In this document: one piece after another, positions 8,991 to 18,826 of the stretch | Layout of the letters: the number at the start of each line of letters is the position of its first letter | Numbering within the stretch: the first letter of the stretch is position 1 | Origin: Trinickia dabaoshanensis | Lineage (GTDB): Bacteria; Pseudomonadota; Gammaproteobacteria; Burkholderiales; Burkholderiaceae | Length of the DNA stretch: 64,000 nucleotides | Reading direction: 5' to 3' | NCBI RefSeq assembly: GCF_002879885.1 | Contig: NZ_PNYA01000019.1 | Location: forward strand, 87,113 to 151,112 | Translations under genes and position numbers: made by a program | Notes under the pieces: generated by a model | Told to the model about the DNA's origin: nothing | Database searches by the model: none | The model's input: the letters and a program-made list of their open reading frames with translations, nothing else

Positions 8991-10052
8991 TTATTCAAGC
9001 GCCTCGAACGCCGCGGCCGCGCGGCCGAGCCGGTCGTTGACCGCAATCCATTCGAGGGTGTCCGGCAGCTTTTCGACGAAGATGCGTTCGACCTGCGCCC
9101 GATCGAGCGCACGCAACAAGCCGTAAAGCTCGCGTGCGTAGATATGCGGATCTTCGGGTGCCGCCACGAAGTGCACGTTGGCCGCATCGGCCCAGGTGCC
9201 CGCGCGCGAAGCCCGCGCCACGAGCGCGACGCGCATGCCGGCCGCCCGCGAAGCGGCCAGATGCGGCTCCAGTTGTTCGAACGGCAGCAGCGCCAACGGC
9301 GTGCGCGGCGCGTAATGCGCTTTGAGCGTACCCGACGCTCGGGGCGCCGTCGCATCGCCGCCGTCGGGCAAGCGCGGAGCGACGCCCAGCACGCTCGCGA
9401 TCTCGCCCGGCGTCACGCGCCCGGGGCGCAGCAAGGCGGGGAAACCGCGCGACAGATCGAGAATGGTCGATTCGATCCCGACGTCGCACGCGCCCCCGTC
9501 GAGCACGTGGATCGTATCGCCGAATTCCTCGCGGACATGCTGCGCCGTGGTTGGACTCACATGGCCGAATCGGTTCGCCGACGGCGCCGCTACCCCGCCA
9601 TGCCCGCCGCGCCGCGTATCGAACGCGGCAAGCAGCCTTTGAGCAACCGGGTGGGACGGGCAACGCAAGCCAACCGAGTCCTGGCCGCCGCTGACGGCAG
9701 CCGGAATACGGGCCGCGCGCTTGAGAATCAGCGTGAGCGGGCCGGGCCAAAAGGCATCGATGAGCTTGTGGGCGTCGGCGGGTAGGTGCTCGGCCCAATA
9801 CTCGGGATCGCCCTTCGGCGCCAGATGGACGATGACCGGATGATTGGCCGGCCGCCCTTTTGCCGCGTAAATGCGCGCGACGGCATTCGGGTCCTGCGCA
9901 TCGCCGCCGAGCCCGTAGACGGTCTCGGTGGGAAACGCGACGAGCTCGCCGGCTGCGAGCAGCGCGGCCGCTTCGTCGATCTGCGCGTCGCTAACCGCGG
10001 AACCCGCGGAGCCCGACGCTGCGGCGGATGGAGTCGAACGATCGTCGGACAT
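8991..10052 (-). CDS. L-threonylcarbamoyladenylate synthase (Sua5/YciO/YrdC family)
   Basis: 353 residues from the ATG at 10050-10052. The YrdC-like domain (about 20-205) has the KGRP(A)NHP nucleotide-binding motif, FPTETVYGLG near the start and SAN(R)FGHVSPT. The extra C-terminal Sua5 domain (about 235-350) is present, so this is the long Sua5 type rather than the single-domain TsaC. It makes threonylcarbamoyl-AMP from threonine, bicarbonate and ATP for the t6A modification at position 37 of ANN-decoding tRNAs. It is 26 bp downstream of purK on the same strand and probably co-transcribed with the purine genes, an order I know from Burkholderia genomes. Confidence 0.92.
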   Translation of the reverse strand: MSDDRSTPSAAASGSAGSAVSDAQIDEAAALLAAGELVAFPTETVYGLGGDAQDPNAVARIYAAKGRPANHPVIVHLAPKGDPEYWAEHLPADAHKLIDAFWPGPLTLILKRAARIPAAVSGGQDSVGLRCPSHPVAQRLLAAFDTRRGGHGGVAAPSANRFGHVSPTTAQHVREEFGDTIHVLDGGACDVGIESTILDLSRGFPALLRPGRVTPGEIASVLGVAPRLPDGGDATAPRASGTLKAHYAPRTPLALLPFEQLEPHLAASRAAGMRVALVARASRAGTWADAANVHFVAAPEDPHIYARELYGLLRALDRAQVERIFVEKLPDTLEWIAVNDRLGRAAAAFEALE

Positions 10053-10078
10053 TGTCGAGAAGCCTATGCGCCGCCGCG

Positions 10079-11287
10079 TTACGCGAGCGCGATGTGCAGC
10101 AGCCGCGCGCAATCGCGTGCGGCCGTGCGCGCTTCGTCGAGCGTGGCGGCGGTGAAGTTCACGTGCCCCATCTTACGTCCGGGCCGAGCCTCCTCCTTGC
10201 CGTACAGATGCAGCCGCGCGGCCGGCATCGCGGCCACTTCGTGCCACGGCGGCGTCACGGCCGTCGCGCTGGCCGCGCCCTTCGGGTCCACGGGGAACCA
10301 GACGTCGCCCAAGATGTTGAGCATGACGGCGGGCGAGTGCTGGCGCGTATCGCCGAGCGGCATGCCCGTCATCGCGCGCACCTGTTGCTCGAACTGGCTC
10401 GCCGCGCAAGCGTCGACCGTATAGTGGCCCGAGTTGTGCGGCCGCGGCGCCATTTCGTTCGCGACGAGCGAGCCGTCTTCGAGCACGAAAAATTCGACGC
10501 ACAGCACGCCGACGTAGCCGAGTTTCTCGGCGATGCTGATCGCCGCCAACTGCGCCTGTTCGGCCAGGGCGGGCGATGCGTCGGGCGCCGGCACGACCGT
10601 CAGCGCGAGCACGCCGCCGCGATGCAGATTCTGCGCAAGCGGGTAGACCGCCGTCGCGCCGCTCGTGCCGCGCGCCACCAGCGCCGACACTTCGTATTTC
10701 AACGGCAGCCGCTTTTCCAGCACGCACGGCACACCGCCCAGCGCGCTATAGGCATCGCGCACTTCTTCCGCGCTCGCCACGCGAACCTGGCCCTTGCCGT
10801 CGTAACCGAGCCGCGCCGTCTTCAAGATACCGGGCAGCACTTGCGTGAGCCGCGCATCGTCCAACGCGGCGAGCGCATCGGACGACTCGATGACGACATG
10901 CGGCGCGACCGGTACGCCCGCCTCGGCGATAAAGCGCTTTTCGGCGATGCGGTCTTGCGCGATCGCCACGCAGCGCCCGGCCGGGCTCACGAACGTGGAG
11001 CGCGCGAGAAAATCGAGGCTCTTGGCGGGCACGTTCTCGAACTCGGTCGAGACGGCCGCGCACAAGCGCGCGAGTTCGGTCAGCGCGGCTTCGTCGGTAT
11101 AAGCCGCACGCAGATGGCGATCGGCCACGCTGCCGGCGGGGCTCGTTTCGTCGGGATCGAGCACCGCGACGCGATAGCCCATGGCCTGCGCCGCGAAGCA
11201 GAACATGCGGCCGAGCTGGCCGCCGCCAACCATCCCGAGCCAGGCGCCGGGCATGATCGGGGAAACGGGAGTGTTCTCTGGATTCAT
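10079..11287 (-). CDS. purK: N5-carboxyaminoimidazole ribonucleotide synthase
   Basis: 402 residues. ATP-grasp fold: N-terminal pre-ATP-grasp domain with GGGQLGRMF, central ATP-grasp with GYDGKGQ, the acidic metal site and [12 protein letters not shown]. It converts AIR, ATP and bicarbonate to N5-CAIR in de novo purine synthesis; PurE then rearranges the product. It lies downstream of purE and purC on the same strand, so the three consecutive enzymes (PurK, PurE, PurC) are encoded together. The start is ATG 11285-11287; the 136 bp between purE and purK hold no gene that I can support. Confidence 0.95.
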   Translation of the reverse strand: MNPENTPVSPIMPGAWLGMVGGGQLGRMFCFAAQAMGYRVAVLDPDETSPAGSVADRHLRAAYTDEAALTELARLCAAVSTEFENVPAKSLDFLARSTFVSPAGRCVAIAQDRIAEKRFIAEAGVPVAPHVVIESSDALAALDDARLTQVLPGILKTARLGYDGKGQVRVASAEEVRDAYSALGGVPCVLEKRLPLKYEVSALVARGTSGATAVYPLAQNLHRGGVLALTVVPAPDASPALAEQAQLAAISIAEKLGYVGVLCVEFFVLEDGSLVANEMAPRPHNSGHYTVDACAASQFEQQVRAMTGMPLGDTRQHSPAVMLNILGDVWFPVDPKGAASATAVTPPWHEVAAMPAARLHLYGKEEARPGRKMGHVNFTAATLDEARTAARDCARLLHIALA

Positions 11288-11423
11288 CTCAGTGGTCGGT
11301 CGCGCCCGCGGCGCATCGGTGAGCTACGGGACTGGAAGCAACGGTCGCGAAAACGGGACCTATAAAACGGGCCCATAAGCGGGGCCTGCAAGCGGGGCCG
11401 GACAACGCGCCGGCCCCAAGCGC

Positions 11424-11945
11424 TCAAAGCGCGGGCAGCACCATCGCATGCGCCGCCTGATTTTGCCGGACGCGAAATGCCGCGAGCCGCTCGGCATACT
11501 CGGCGGACGTGCCCGAGAGCATCGCGACGGCAAAGAGCGCCGCATTCGCCGCGCCGGCCTCGCCGATCGCGAACGTCGCGACGGGCACGCCCTTGGGCAT
11601 CTGCACGATCGAATGCAGCGAATCGACGCCCTTTAGATACTTGCTGGCCACCGGCACGCCCAACACGGGCACGGTCGTCTTCGCGGCGAGCATGCCCGGC
11701 AGATGCGCCGCGCCGCCGGCACCGGCGATGATCGCGCGGATACCGCGCTCGCGCGCGGTCTCGGCATAGGTGAACATTTCGTCGGGCATCCGATGCGCCG
11801 AGACGACTTTCGCCTCGTACGGCACGCCGAATTCTTGCAGCATCGCCACGGCGTGTTTCATCACATCCCAATCGGAGCTCGATCCCATCAGCACGCCGAC
11901 GAGCGGCGCGTCATGCGTATGAGCGGTCTGTACTAGTTCGGTCAT
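11424..11945 (-). CDS. purE: N5-carboxyaminoimidazole ribonucleotide mutase
   Basis: 173 residues from the ATG at 11943-11945, with a purine-rich GAAAGAGGAAGAG ahead. Class I PurE signatures: MGSSSDW near the N-terminus, SAHRMP (catalytic His) and [11 protein letters not shown]. It moves the carboxyl group from N5-CAIR to give CAIR. Located between purC (36 bp away) and purK on the same strand. An upstream in-frame ATG would add 11 basic residues before the conserved start and is less likely. Confidence 0.95.
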   Translation of the reverse strand: MTELVQTAHTHDAPLVGVLMGSSSDWDVMKHAVAMLQEFGVPYEAKVVSAHRMPDEMFTYAETARERGIRAIIAGAGGAAHLPGMLAAKTTVPVLGVPVASKYLKGVDSLHSIVQMPKGVPVATFAIGEAGAANAALFAVAMLSGTSAEYAERLAAFRVRQNQAAHAMVLPAL

Positions 11946-11981
11946 GATCCGACTCTTCCTCTTTCTCGATCGAATCAAGCC

Positions 11982-12872
11982 TTAGGCCAGCGTTTGGCCC
12001 GTCAGACGCTCGAGCGCTTCCTGGTACTTGCTGCTCGTCTTGGCGATCACGTCCTCGGGCAGCTTCGGCGCGGGCGCCGTCTTGCCCCAGTCTTGCGTTT
12101 CGAGCCAGTCGCGCACGAACTGCTTATCGAACGAAGGCGGGTTCGTGCCGACGCGATATTCGTCGGCGGGCCAGAACCGCGACGAATCGGCCGTCAGCGC
12201 TTCGTCCATCAGGAACAGCTTGCCGTGATCGTCGAGGCCGAATTCGAACTTCGTGTCGGCGATGATGATGCCGCGCGTGGCCGCGTATTCGGACGCTTCC
12301 TTGTAGAGCTTGATCGAGATGTCGCGGATCGTCGCCGAGAGTTCCGTGCCGATGCGGCGCTCGCAGTCCTCGAACGTGATGTTTTCGTCGTGATGACCCA
12401 TCTCGGCCTTGGCCGCCGGCGTGAAGATCGGCTCGGGCAGCTTCTCGGCGTTTTGCAGGCCCGGCGGCAGCGCGACGCCGCACACGGCGCCGCTTGCTTG
12501 ATAGTCCTTCCAGCCGCTGCCGGCGAGGTAGCCGCGCACCACGGCTTCGACGAGAATCGGCTCCAGCCGCTTGACGACGACGGCACGTCCCTTCACCTGC
12601 TCCACTTCGTCGGGCGCGACGACCGTTTCGGGGTCGATGCCCGTCAAGTGGTTCGGGACGATGTGCTGGAGACGGTCGAACCAGAAGTTCGCCATCTGGT
12701 TCAGCACGCGGCCTTTGTTCGGAATCGGCTCGCCCATGATGACGTCGAACGCCGACAGACGATCGGTCGTGACGATCAGCAATTTGTCGTTGCCGACCGC
12801 ATAGTTGTCGCGGACCTTACCGCGGCCAAGCAGCGGCAGCGAGCGGAGCGTGGATTCGTAGAGGGTAGACAT
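11982..12872 (-). CDS. purC: Phosphoribosylaminoimidazole-succinocarboxamide synthase
   Basis: 296 residues, the length of the longer SAICAR synthase type. Conserved GRGKVRDNY near residues 16-24, the DRLSAFDV motif, the [12 protein letters not shown] loop and the ADTKFEFG motif (about 204-211). It joins aspartate to CAIR using ATP. It is the first gene of the purC-purE-purK-Sua5 minus-strand cluster; the region upstream (12,873-12,930) should hold the promoter, though no convincing -35/-10 pair stands out. Confidence 0.95.
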   Translation of the reverse strand: MSTLYESTLRSLPLLGRGKVRDNYAVGNDKLLIVTTDRLSAFDVIMGEPIPNKGRVLNQMANFWFDRLQHIVPNHLTGIDPETVVAPDEVEQVKGRAVVVKRLEPILVEAVVRGYLAGSGWKDYQASGAVCGVALPPGLQNAEKLPEPIFTPAAKAEMGHHDENITFEDCERRIGTELSATIRDISIKLYKEASEYAATRGIIIADTKFEFGLDDHGKLFLMDEALTADSSRFWPADEYRVGTNPPSFDKQFVRDWLETQDWGKTAPAPKLPEDVIAKTSSKYQEALERLTGQTLA

Positions 12873-12929
12873 CGTCGTGAGCCGTCAGTCAAAAGTGATG
12901 AACGAATGAAACACTACAAAAGACTACAA

Positions 12930-12975
12930 AACAACAAAAGGCAAACGCCGTTCCCATCGATTGATCGGAACGGCG
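12930..12975 (-). terminator. Terminator after fbaA
   Basis: Nine-base inverted repeat CGCCGTTCC (12,946-12,954) / GGAACGGCG (12,967-12,975). On the minus strand it is followed by a T-rich tail (complement of the A-rich 12,912-12,944). It lies about 50 bp downstream of fbaA. Confidence 0.7.
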
Positions 12976-13026
12976 ATCGGTTCACGACGGCCGCGCGGAC
13001 CTCTGCGCGGCCTTGCCTGCGGCGGA

Positions 13027-14091
13027 TTAGCGAACGACTTGCGCCAGCTCGCCCGCCTTGTATTTTTCCGCCATCTTGTCGAGCGAGACCGGCTTGATCT
13101 TGCCGGCTTGCCCTTCGCAGCCGAAGGCCAGATAGCGGTCCACACAGACCTTCTTCGCCGCTTCGCGCGCGGGCTTCAGGTAGTCGCGCGGATCGAACTT
13201 GCTCGGATTTTCGAACAAGTAGCGACGAATCGCGCCCGTGATCGCCAGACGCAGATCGGTGTCGATGTTCACCTTGCGCACGCCGTGCTTGATCCCTTCC
13301 TGAATTTCCTCGACCGGCACGCCGTACGTTTCCTTCATGTCGCCGCCGAACTCGCGGATTTCGGCCAGCAGTTCCTGCGGCACCGACGACGAACCGTGCA
13401 TCACGAGGTGCGTGTTCGGGATGCGCGCGTGGATCTCCTTGATCCGATCGATCGCGAGGATATCGCCCGTCGGCTTCTTCGTGAACTTGTAGGCGCCGTG
13501 CGAGGTGCCGATCGCGATCGCCAACGCGTCGCACTGCGTCTTCGCCACGAAGTCCGCGGCCTGCTCGACGTCGGTGAGCAGTTGCTCGCGCGTCATCGTG
13601 CCTTCGGCGCCGTGGCCGTCTTCCTTGTCGCCCTTCATCGTTTCGAGCGAACCCAGCACGCCCAGTTCCGCCTCGACCGTGACGCCGATCGAGTGCGCCA
13701 TCTCCACGACCTTGCGCGAGACGTCGACATTGTATTCGTACGATGCAACCGTCTTGCCGTCCGCTTGCAGCGAGCCGTCCATCATGACGCTCGTGAAGCC
13801 GCTGCGCATCGCCGCCATGCAGACCGCCGGCGATTGCCCGTGATCCTGGTGCATGACGACCGGGATGTGCGGATACGACTCGATCGCCGCTTCGATCAAG
13901 TGGCGCAGGAACGGCTCGCCCGCGTACTTACGGGCACCGGCCGACGCTTGCATGATGACCGGCGCGCCGACCTGATCCGCCGCGGCCATGATGGCTTGCA
14001 CTTGCTCGAGGTTGTTCACGTTGAACGCCGGCAAGCCATAGCCGTGTTCGGCGGCATGGTCCAGCAGTTGACGCATTGATACGAGAGGCAT
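13027..14091 (-). CDS. fbaA: Class II fructose-bisphosphate aldolase, Calvin-cycle subtype
   Basis: 354 residues from the ATG at 14089-14091 ([10 protein letters not shown]). Zinc-dependent aldolase with the QDHGQSP metal/catalytic site at about 83-89, [11 protein letters not shown] at about 132-142, GTSHGAYKF and NIDTDLRLA. The length and the EAELG-type sequence match the CbbA-like class II subtype rather than the E. coli FbaA type. It cleaves fructose-1,6-bisphosphate to DHAP and GAP or runs in reverse. It follows pgk and pyk on the same strand, forming a glycolytic cluster, with its own ribosome site (AGGAGTACAAGC) ahead of the ATG. Confidence 0.93.
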   Translation of the reverse strand: MPLVSMRQLLDHAAEHGYGLPAFNVNNLEQVQAIMAAADQVGAPVIMQASAGARKYAGEPFLRHLIEAAIESYPHIPVVMHQDHGQSPAVCMAAMRSGFTSVMMDGSLQADGKTVASYEYNVDVSRKVVEMAHSIGVTVEAELGVLGSLETMKGDKEDGHGAEGTMTREQLLTDVEQAADFVAKTQCDALAIAIGTSHGAYKFTKKPTGDILAIDRIKEIHARIPNTHLVMHGSSSVPQELLAEIREFGGDMKETYGVPVEEIQEGIKHGVRKVNIDTDLRLAITGAIRRYLFENPSKFDPRDYLKPAREAAKKVCVDRYLAFGCEGQAGKIKPVSLDKMAEKYKAGELAQVVR

Positions 14092-14282
14092 GCTTGTACT
14101 CCTAGGATTGAAATCTGGGTGCTCGGTCGGCACGTTTTTTTGTGCGAATACGCGATTTTATCGCGAAGCGAGGGCTCGACCGGCACTTTGGGGCGCCGGG
14201 AACTCCCCGCGAAGCGCCAAACATACGGCGCTGAGCGCCGGCTCGTGGCCGGCGCACCGCTTTCAATGTCCTAAGCCCGCGA

Positions 14283-15719
14283 TCAATACGGGTCGCCGAC
14301 GCGCACGATCTTCAGCGTATTGGTCCCGCCCGCCTGGCCCATCGGCTCGCCCACGGTCAGTACGACCATGTCGCCGCGCGAGGCGAAGCCCTTCGAGACG
14401 ACCACCTCGACCGCTTGTTTGAGTGCCTGATCGCGATCGCTGTTCGGTTCCACCGAGAGCGGCGTCACGTTGCGGAACAGCGCCATCCCCCGCTCGCTCG
14501 TCACGCGCGAGGTCAGCGCGAAGATCGGCACGTGCGACCAGTGGCGCGACAGCCACAGCGCGGTTGCGCCCGATTCGGTCAGCGCCACGATCGCCTTCGC
14601 GCCGAGGTGGTAGGCCGTAAACAGCGCGCCCATGGCGATCGATTGGTCGATGCGCGTGAACGTGCGGTCGAGAAAGTCCTTGTCGAGTTCGACGTGTTCG
14701 GATTTTTCCGCTTCGATACAGATCGCGGCCATCGCCTCGATCGTCTGCACCGGGTACTTGCCCGCGGCCGTCTCCGCCGACAGCATGACCGCGTCGGTGC
14801 CGTCGAGCACCGCGTTGGCGACGTCGGACACCTCGGCGCGCGTGGGCACCGGCGCGTGGATCATCGACTCCATCATCTGCGTGGCCGTGATGACGAGCTT
14901 GTTCGACTCGCGCGCCATGCGGATCATCCGCTTTTGCAGCGCCGGCACGGCCGCGTTACCGACTTCGACGGCCAAATCGCCGCGCGCGACCATGATGCCG
15001 TCGGATGCGTCGAGAATGCCTTGCAGCGCCGGGATCGCCTCGGCCCGCTCGATCTTGGCGATCATCTTCGGCTTGTTGCCGTACGGCATGCCGGCGATGT
15101 TCGCCAGTTGGCGCGCCATCTCCATGTCCGTGGCGTTCTTCGGGAACGACACCGCGATGTAATCGACCCCGAGCGACATCGCCGTGCGGATGTCTTCCAT
15201 ATCCTTGGCCGTCAACGCCGGCGCGGTCAGGCCGCCGCCTTGGCGATTGATGCCCTTGTTGTTCGAGAGCTCGCCGCCCACTTTGACGATCGTATGGATT
15301 TCCTCGCCGATGACGCGCGACACGGTCAGCACGATGAGCCCGTCGTTGAGCAGCAGCACGTCGCCCGGCTTCAGGTCGCGCGGCAGATCGCGGTAATCGA
15401 GGCCGACGCGCTCGTCGTTACCGATCTCGCAGGTGGCGTCCAAAATGAACGGCTGGCCCGGCTCGAGGAACGTCTTGCCCTTCTCGAATTTGCCGACGCG
15501 AATCTTCGGCCCTTGCAGGTCGGCCATGATGGCGACCTCTCGCCCCATCTGGCGCGCCGCCTCGCGCACGTGCTCGGCGCGCTGGCGGTGATCGTCGGCC
15601 GTGCCGTGCGAGAAATTCAGGCGTACAACGTCGAGCCCCGCTTGCATCATCTGCAAAAGGATCTCGGGCGAACTCGATGCCGGTCCGATCGTGGCGACAA
15701 TCTTGGTGGCGCGATGCAT
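14283..15719 (-). CDS. pyk: Pyruvate kinase
   Basis: 478 residues from the ATG at 15717-15719, directly after GAGGAGAT on the minus strand. It begins RATKIVATIGPASS, as pyruvate kinases do, and has NFSHG, MARGDLAVE, KMIAKIERAEA (catalytic Lys) and TATQMMESM. It converts phosphoenolpyruvate and ADP to pyruvate and ATP. The reading frame stays open for another 105 codons upstream to the pgk stop; that part is low-complexity and is described separately. It lies between pgk and fbaA on the same strand. Confidence 0.94.
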   Translation of the reverse strand: MHRATKIVATIGPASSSPEILLQMMQAGLDVVRLNFSHGTADDHRQRAEHVREAARQMGREVAIMADLQGPKIRVGKFEKGKTFLEPGQPFILDATCEIGNDERVGLDYRDLPRDLKPGDVLLLNDGLIVLTVSRVIGEEIHTIVKVGGELSNNKGINRQGGGLTAPALTAKDMEDIRTAMSLGVDYIAVSFPKNATDMEMARQLANIAGMPYGNKPKMIAKIERAEAIPALQGILDASDGIMVARGDLAVEVGNAAVPALQKRMIRMARESNKLVITATQMMESMIHAPVPTRAEVSDVANAVLDGTDAVMLSAETAAGKYPVQTIEAMAAICIEAEKSEHVELDKDFLDRTFTRIDQSIAMGALFTAYHLGAKAIVALTESGATALWLSRHWSHVPIFALTSRVTSERGMALFRNVTPLSVEPNSDRDQALKQAVEVVVSKGFASRGDMVVLTVGEPMGQAGGTNTLKIVRVGDPY

Positions 15720-16028
15720 GTATCTCCTCGTCTGAGTGGTGTCGCTGGTAAACGGGCTGCGAGATGATGCGTCGGGCGCCTGGGGCAAAGCGCTCGTACT
15801 GGGGCTGGGTTGCGCGCCGGATCGGGCCGGCGTCGCTTTGACTTCGTCTTTGACGGGTACCGCGGCGGCGGGCACCGCGACGGGTTCGACAGGCTGGACG
15901 GGCTGATCCGCCTGCGCTCGTTGTTGCGGGTTTGCGGACGCGTCCGCGGTTTCAACGGCCGGGGCGCGGCGCGACGATCGGGCCGGCCGGGCCGGACTCT
16001 TGGCCGATTTCGGAGCGCGCGCGCCCAT
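15720..16028 (-). other. Open, Pro/Ala/Ser-rich in-frame region upstream of pyk
   Basis: From an ATG at 16,026-16,028 (or TTG at 16,034) the pyk frame is open without a stop for about 103 codons. It encodes a low-complexity, Lys/Arg/Pro/Ala/Gln/Val-rich sequence and then runs into the normal pyk start. No pyruvate kinase has such an N-terminal domain to my knowledge, and the strong ribosome site sits at the normal start. It could be a translated disordered extension, a separate short product, or simply a leader whose openness reflects high GC. No other gene is visible in this 310-bp stretch. Confidence 0.4.
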
Positions 16029-16030
16029 GA

Positions 16031-17224
16031 TCAAGCCCGCGACTCGAGCACTTCGACGGCGGGCAGCTTCTTGCCTTCGAGGAACTCGAGGAAGGCGCCG
16101 CCGCCCGTCGAAATATAGCTGACCTTATCGTGGATGCCGTACTTGGCGATCGCCGCGAGCGTATCGCCGCCGCCTGCGATCGAGAACGCGGGCGACTTCG
16201 CGATCGCCTCGGCAAGCGTCTTGGTCCCGTTGCCGAATTGATCGAACTCGAACACGCCGACCGGCCCGTTCCAGACGATCGTGCCGGCGCTCGAAAGCTG
16301 CGTGGCGAGCGCCTTGGCCGTTTGCGGGCCGATGTCGAGGATCATGTCGTCGGCTTCGATGTCGGCGACGTTTTTCGTCACGGCCTGCGCCGTGGCCGAG
16401 AACTCCTTGGCGACGACAACGTCGGTCGGGATCGGCACCGAGGCGCCGCGCGCGCGGGCCCCGTCGATGATGGCCTTCGCTTCGTTCACGAGATCGGCCT
16501 CGGCCAGCGATTTGCCGATTTTCAGGCCGGCCGCGAGCATGAACGTATTGGCGATGCCGCCGCCGACGATCAGTTGATCGACCTTTTCGGCCAGCGACTT
16601 CAGGATCGTGAGCTTGGTCGAGACCTTCGAGCCGGCGACGATCGCCACGAGCGGGCGCTTCGGATTGCCGAGCGCCTTGCCGAGCGCATCGAGTTCGGCT
16701 GCGAGCAGCGGACCCGCGCAGGCGATCTTGGCGTACTTGGCGATGCCGTGGGTCGTGGCTTCGGCGCGGTGCGCCGTGCCGAACGCGTCGTTCACGTAGA
16801 CGTCGCACAACTGCGCCATCTTTTGCGCGAGCTCGTCGCTGTTCTTTTTCTCGCCCTTGTTGACGCGGCAGTTCTCGAGCAGGACGACCTGCCCGGGCTC
16901 GACGTTCACGCCGTTTTCGACCCAGCCCGCAACGAGCGGCACGTCGCGGCCGAGCAACTCGGCCAGGCGCCGGGCAACGGGAGCGAGCGAATCCTCGGGC
17001 TTGAACTCGCCTTCGGTGGGGCGTCCGAGGTGCGACGTCACCATGACGGCGGCGCCGGCGGCCAGCGCGGCCTCGATGGCCGGCACCGACGCGCGCACGC
17101 GCGTGTCTTCGGTGATGTTGCCTTGCTCGTCCTGCGGCACGTTGAGATCGGCGCGGATGAAGACGCGCTTGCCGGATAGCAAGCCCTTTGCGATCAGATC
17201 GGAGAGACGCAGTACTTGGCTCAT
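16031..17224 (-). CDS. pgk: Phosphoglycerate kinase
   Basis: 397 residues, the usual length. N-domain [12 protein letters not shown] with the 3-phosphoglycerate-binding Arg residues, [23 protein letters not shown]-domain with the nucleotide site and the terminal GGGDTLAAI and STGGGAFLE motifs. It transfers phosphate from 1,3-bisphosphoglycerate to ADP. First gene of the pgk-pyk-fbaA cluster. The 258 bp between it and the divergent ilvE hold both promoters; no gene is seen there. Confidence 0.95.
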   Translation of the reverse strand: MSQVLRLSDLIAKGLLSGKRVFIRADLNVPQDEQGNITEDTRVRASVPAIEAALAAGAAVMVTSHLGRPTEGEFKPEDSLAPVARRLAELLGRDVPLVAGWVENGVNVEPGQVVLLENCRVNKGEKKNSDELAQKMAQLCDVYVNDAFGTAHRAEATTHGIAKYAKIACAGPLLAAELDALGKALGNPKRPLVAIVAGSKVSTKLTILKSLAEKVDQLIVGGGIANTFMLAAGLKIGKSLAEADLVNEAKAIIDGARARGASVPIPTDVVVAKEFSATAQAVTKNVADIEADDMILDIGPQTAKALATQLSSAGTIVWNGPVGVFEFDQFGNGTKTLAEAIAKSPAFSIAGGGDTLAAIAKYGIHDKVSYISTGGGAFLEFLEGKKLPAVEVLESRA

Positions 17225-17483
17225 GGGAATGTACGCATGCAGGTTGATTGGCGGGCGAGTGCACCCTTGGGCGAACGGGCCGAAGGTCGGCTCGCAGCTG
17301 GGCGGCAGTCGTGCATTTTAGCCGATCGTCCCGCCCGACAAGCCGATCTTGGGACGAATGTCGCGTATTCGGGGAACGCATGTCGTAAAACGGTGAATTC
17401 CGCGCCTGCCCGAGACGGGGGCAAAAGACGCTAAAATGGCGAACTCACCGGGGCAGACCCGACCGCATCACTAGGAGGTTCCT

Positions 17484-18407
17484 ATGTCAATGGCCGATCG
17501 TGACGGCAAGATCTGGATGGACGGCAAGCTGATCGACTGGCGCGACGCGAAAATCCACGTTCTTACGCATACGTTGCACTATGGCATGGGCGTATTCGAG
17601 GGCGTGCGCGCGTACAAGACCGTCGACGGCGCCACCGCGATCTTTCGTCTGAAGGAACATACGAAGCGCCTGCTCAATTCGGCGAAGATCTTCCAAATGG
17701 ACGTCCCGTTCGACCACGAGACGCTCGCGGCCGCCCAGTGCGAGGTCGTGCGCGAGAACAAGCTCGAGACGGCCTATCTGCGCCCGATCATCTGGGTCGG
17801 CTCGGAAAAGCTCGGCGTGTCGGCGCGCGGCAACACGATCCACGTGGCGATCGCGGCCTGGCCGTGGGGGGCCTATCTCGGCGAGGAAGGGATCACGCAG
17901 GGTATCCGCGTGAAGACGTCGTCGTTCACGCGCCATCATGTGAACGTTTCCATGGTGCGCGCCAAGGCATCGGGCTGGTACGTCAACTCGATCCTCGCGA
18001 ACCAGGAAGCCACGGCCGACGGCTACGACGAAGCGCTGCTGCTCGACGTCGACGGCTACGTCTCCGAAGGCTCGGGGGAGAATTTCTTCCTCGTGAACAA
18101 CGGTAAGCTCTACACCCCCGATCTGGCTTCGTGCCTGGACGGCATCACGCGCGACACGGTCATCACGCTCGCCCGCGACGCCGGCATCGAAGTGATCGAA
18201 AAGCGAATCACGCGCGACGAGGTCTACACGGCCGACGAAGCGTTCTTCACGGGCACCGCCGCCGAAGTCACGCCGATCCGCGAGCTCGACAACCGCACGA
18301 TCGGCACGGGCTCGCGGGGCCCCATCACCGAAAAACTGCAATCGGCGTTCTTCGACGTCATCGCGGGCAAGAACGCGAAGTACCCGCACTGGCTCACGAA
18401 GATCTGA
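17484..18407 (+). CDS. ilvE: Branched-chain amino acid aminotransferase
   Basis: 307 residues. AGGAGG at 17,472-17,477 is placed well for the ATG at 17,484. Fold-type IV PLP enzyme with HTLHYGMGVFEG at the N-terminus, the PLP lysine in MVRAKASGWY and the cofactor loop SEGSGENFFLV, then GTAAEVTPIRE. It makes Leu, Ile and Val from the 2-oxo acids with glutamate as amino donor, in the cytosol. The small zinc-ribbon gene starts 53 bp after its stop and is probably in the same transcript. Confidence 0.94.
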   Translation: MSMADRDGKIWMDGKLIDWRDAKIHVLTHTLHYGMGVFEGVRAYKTVDGATAIFRLKEHTKRLLNSAKIFQMDVPFDHETLAAAQCEVVRENKLETAYLRPIIWVGSEKLGVSARGNTIHVAIAAWPWGAYLGEEGITQGIRVKTSSFTRHHVNVSMVRAKASGWYVNSILANQEATADGYDEALLLDVDGYVSEGSGENFFLVNNGKLYTPDLASCLDGITRDTVITLARDAGIEVIEKRITRDEVYTADEAFFTGTAAEVTPIRELDNRTIGTGSRGPITEKLQSAFFDVIAGKNAKYPHWLTKI

Positions 18408-18460
18408 AAGAGCCGATCCGAACACTGCACGCCACACCGCCAATAACGAGAATCCGTCCC

Positions 18461-18655
18461 ATGAGCGAAACGAAGGAAATGCCGCTGGTCGAACTGTCGG
18501 CTAAAGATTTGCCCGCTTATTGCCCGAATCCGTCGATGCCGCGTTGGAGCGCGCATCCGCGCGTGTTCATCGACGTCACGCACGGCGAAGCCCGCTGCCC
18601 GTATTGCGGCACGCGCTACAAGCTGCGCGACGGCGAGATCGTCAAGCACCACTGA
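18461..18655 (+). CDS. Small zinc-ribbon protein (zf-CHCC type)
   Basis: 64 residues starting at the ATG at 18,461. It carries a CPYCGTRY knuckle, a preceding His (HPRVFIDVTHGEARC) and an earlier Cys in YCPNP, the pattern of the zf-CHCC domain also found in the mitochondrial complex I accessory subunit NDUFS6. Bacterial members are common next to ilvE and LPS genes in beta-proteobacteria, but their role is not firmly known. Ends KHH. Cytosolic; probably binds one zinc. Confidence 0.82.
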   Translation: MSETKEMPLVELSAKDLPAYCPNPSMPRWSAHPRVFIDVTHGEARCPYCGTRYKLRDGEIVKHH

Positions 18656-18826
18656 TTCCCGCGGCGCCGCCCGCTCCTTAGCGGCGGCAAGCGCTCGCCT
18701 CGAAAAAGGGCCGTACCGCCGAAGTACGCGGTGCCGCGGCCGGGGCGGGCGGCGCTCATCGCTCAATTACCGAACGCGGCGCGCATTGCGCGCCGCGTTC
18801 CGCTTATCTATCGGATATCCACACTG

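Noticed and set aside
10028..11365. 445-codon plus-strand frame opposite purK
   Set aside because: Shadow frame; purK on the minus strand is unmistakable.
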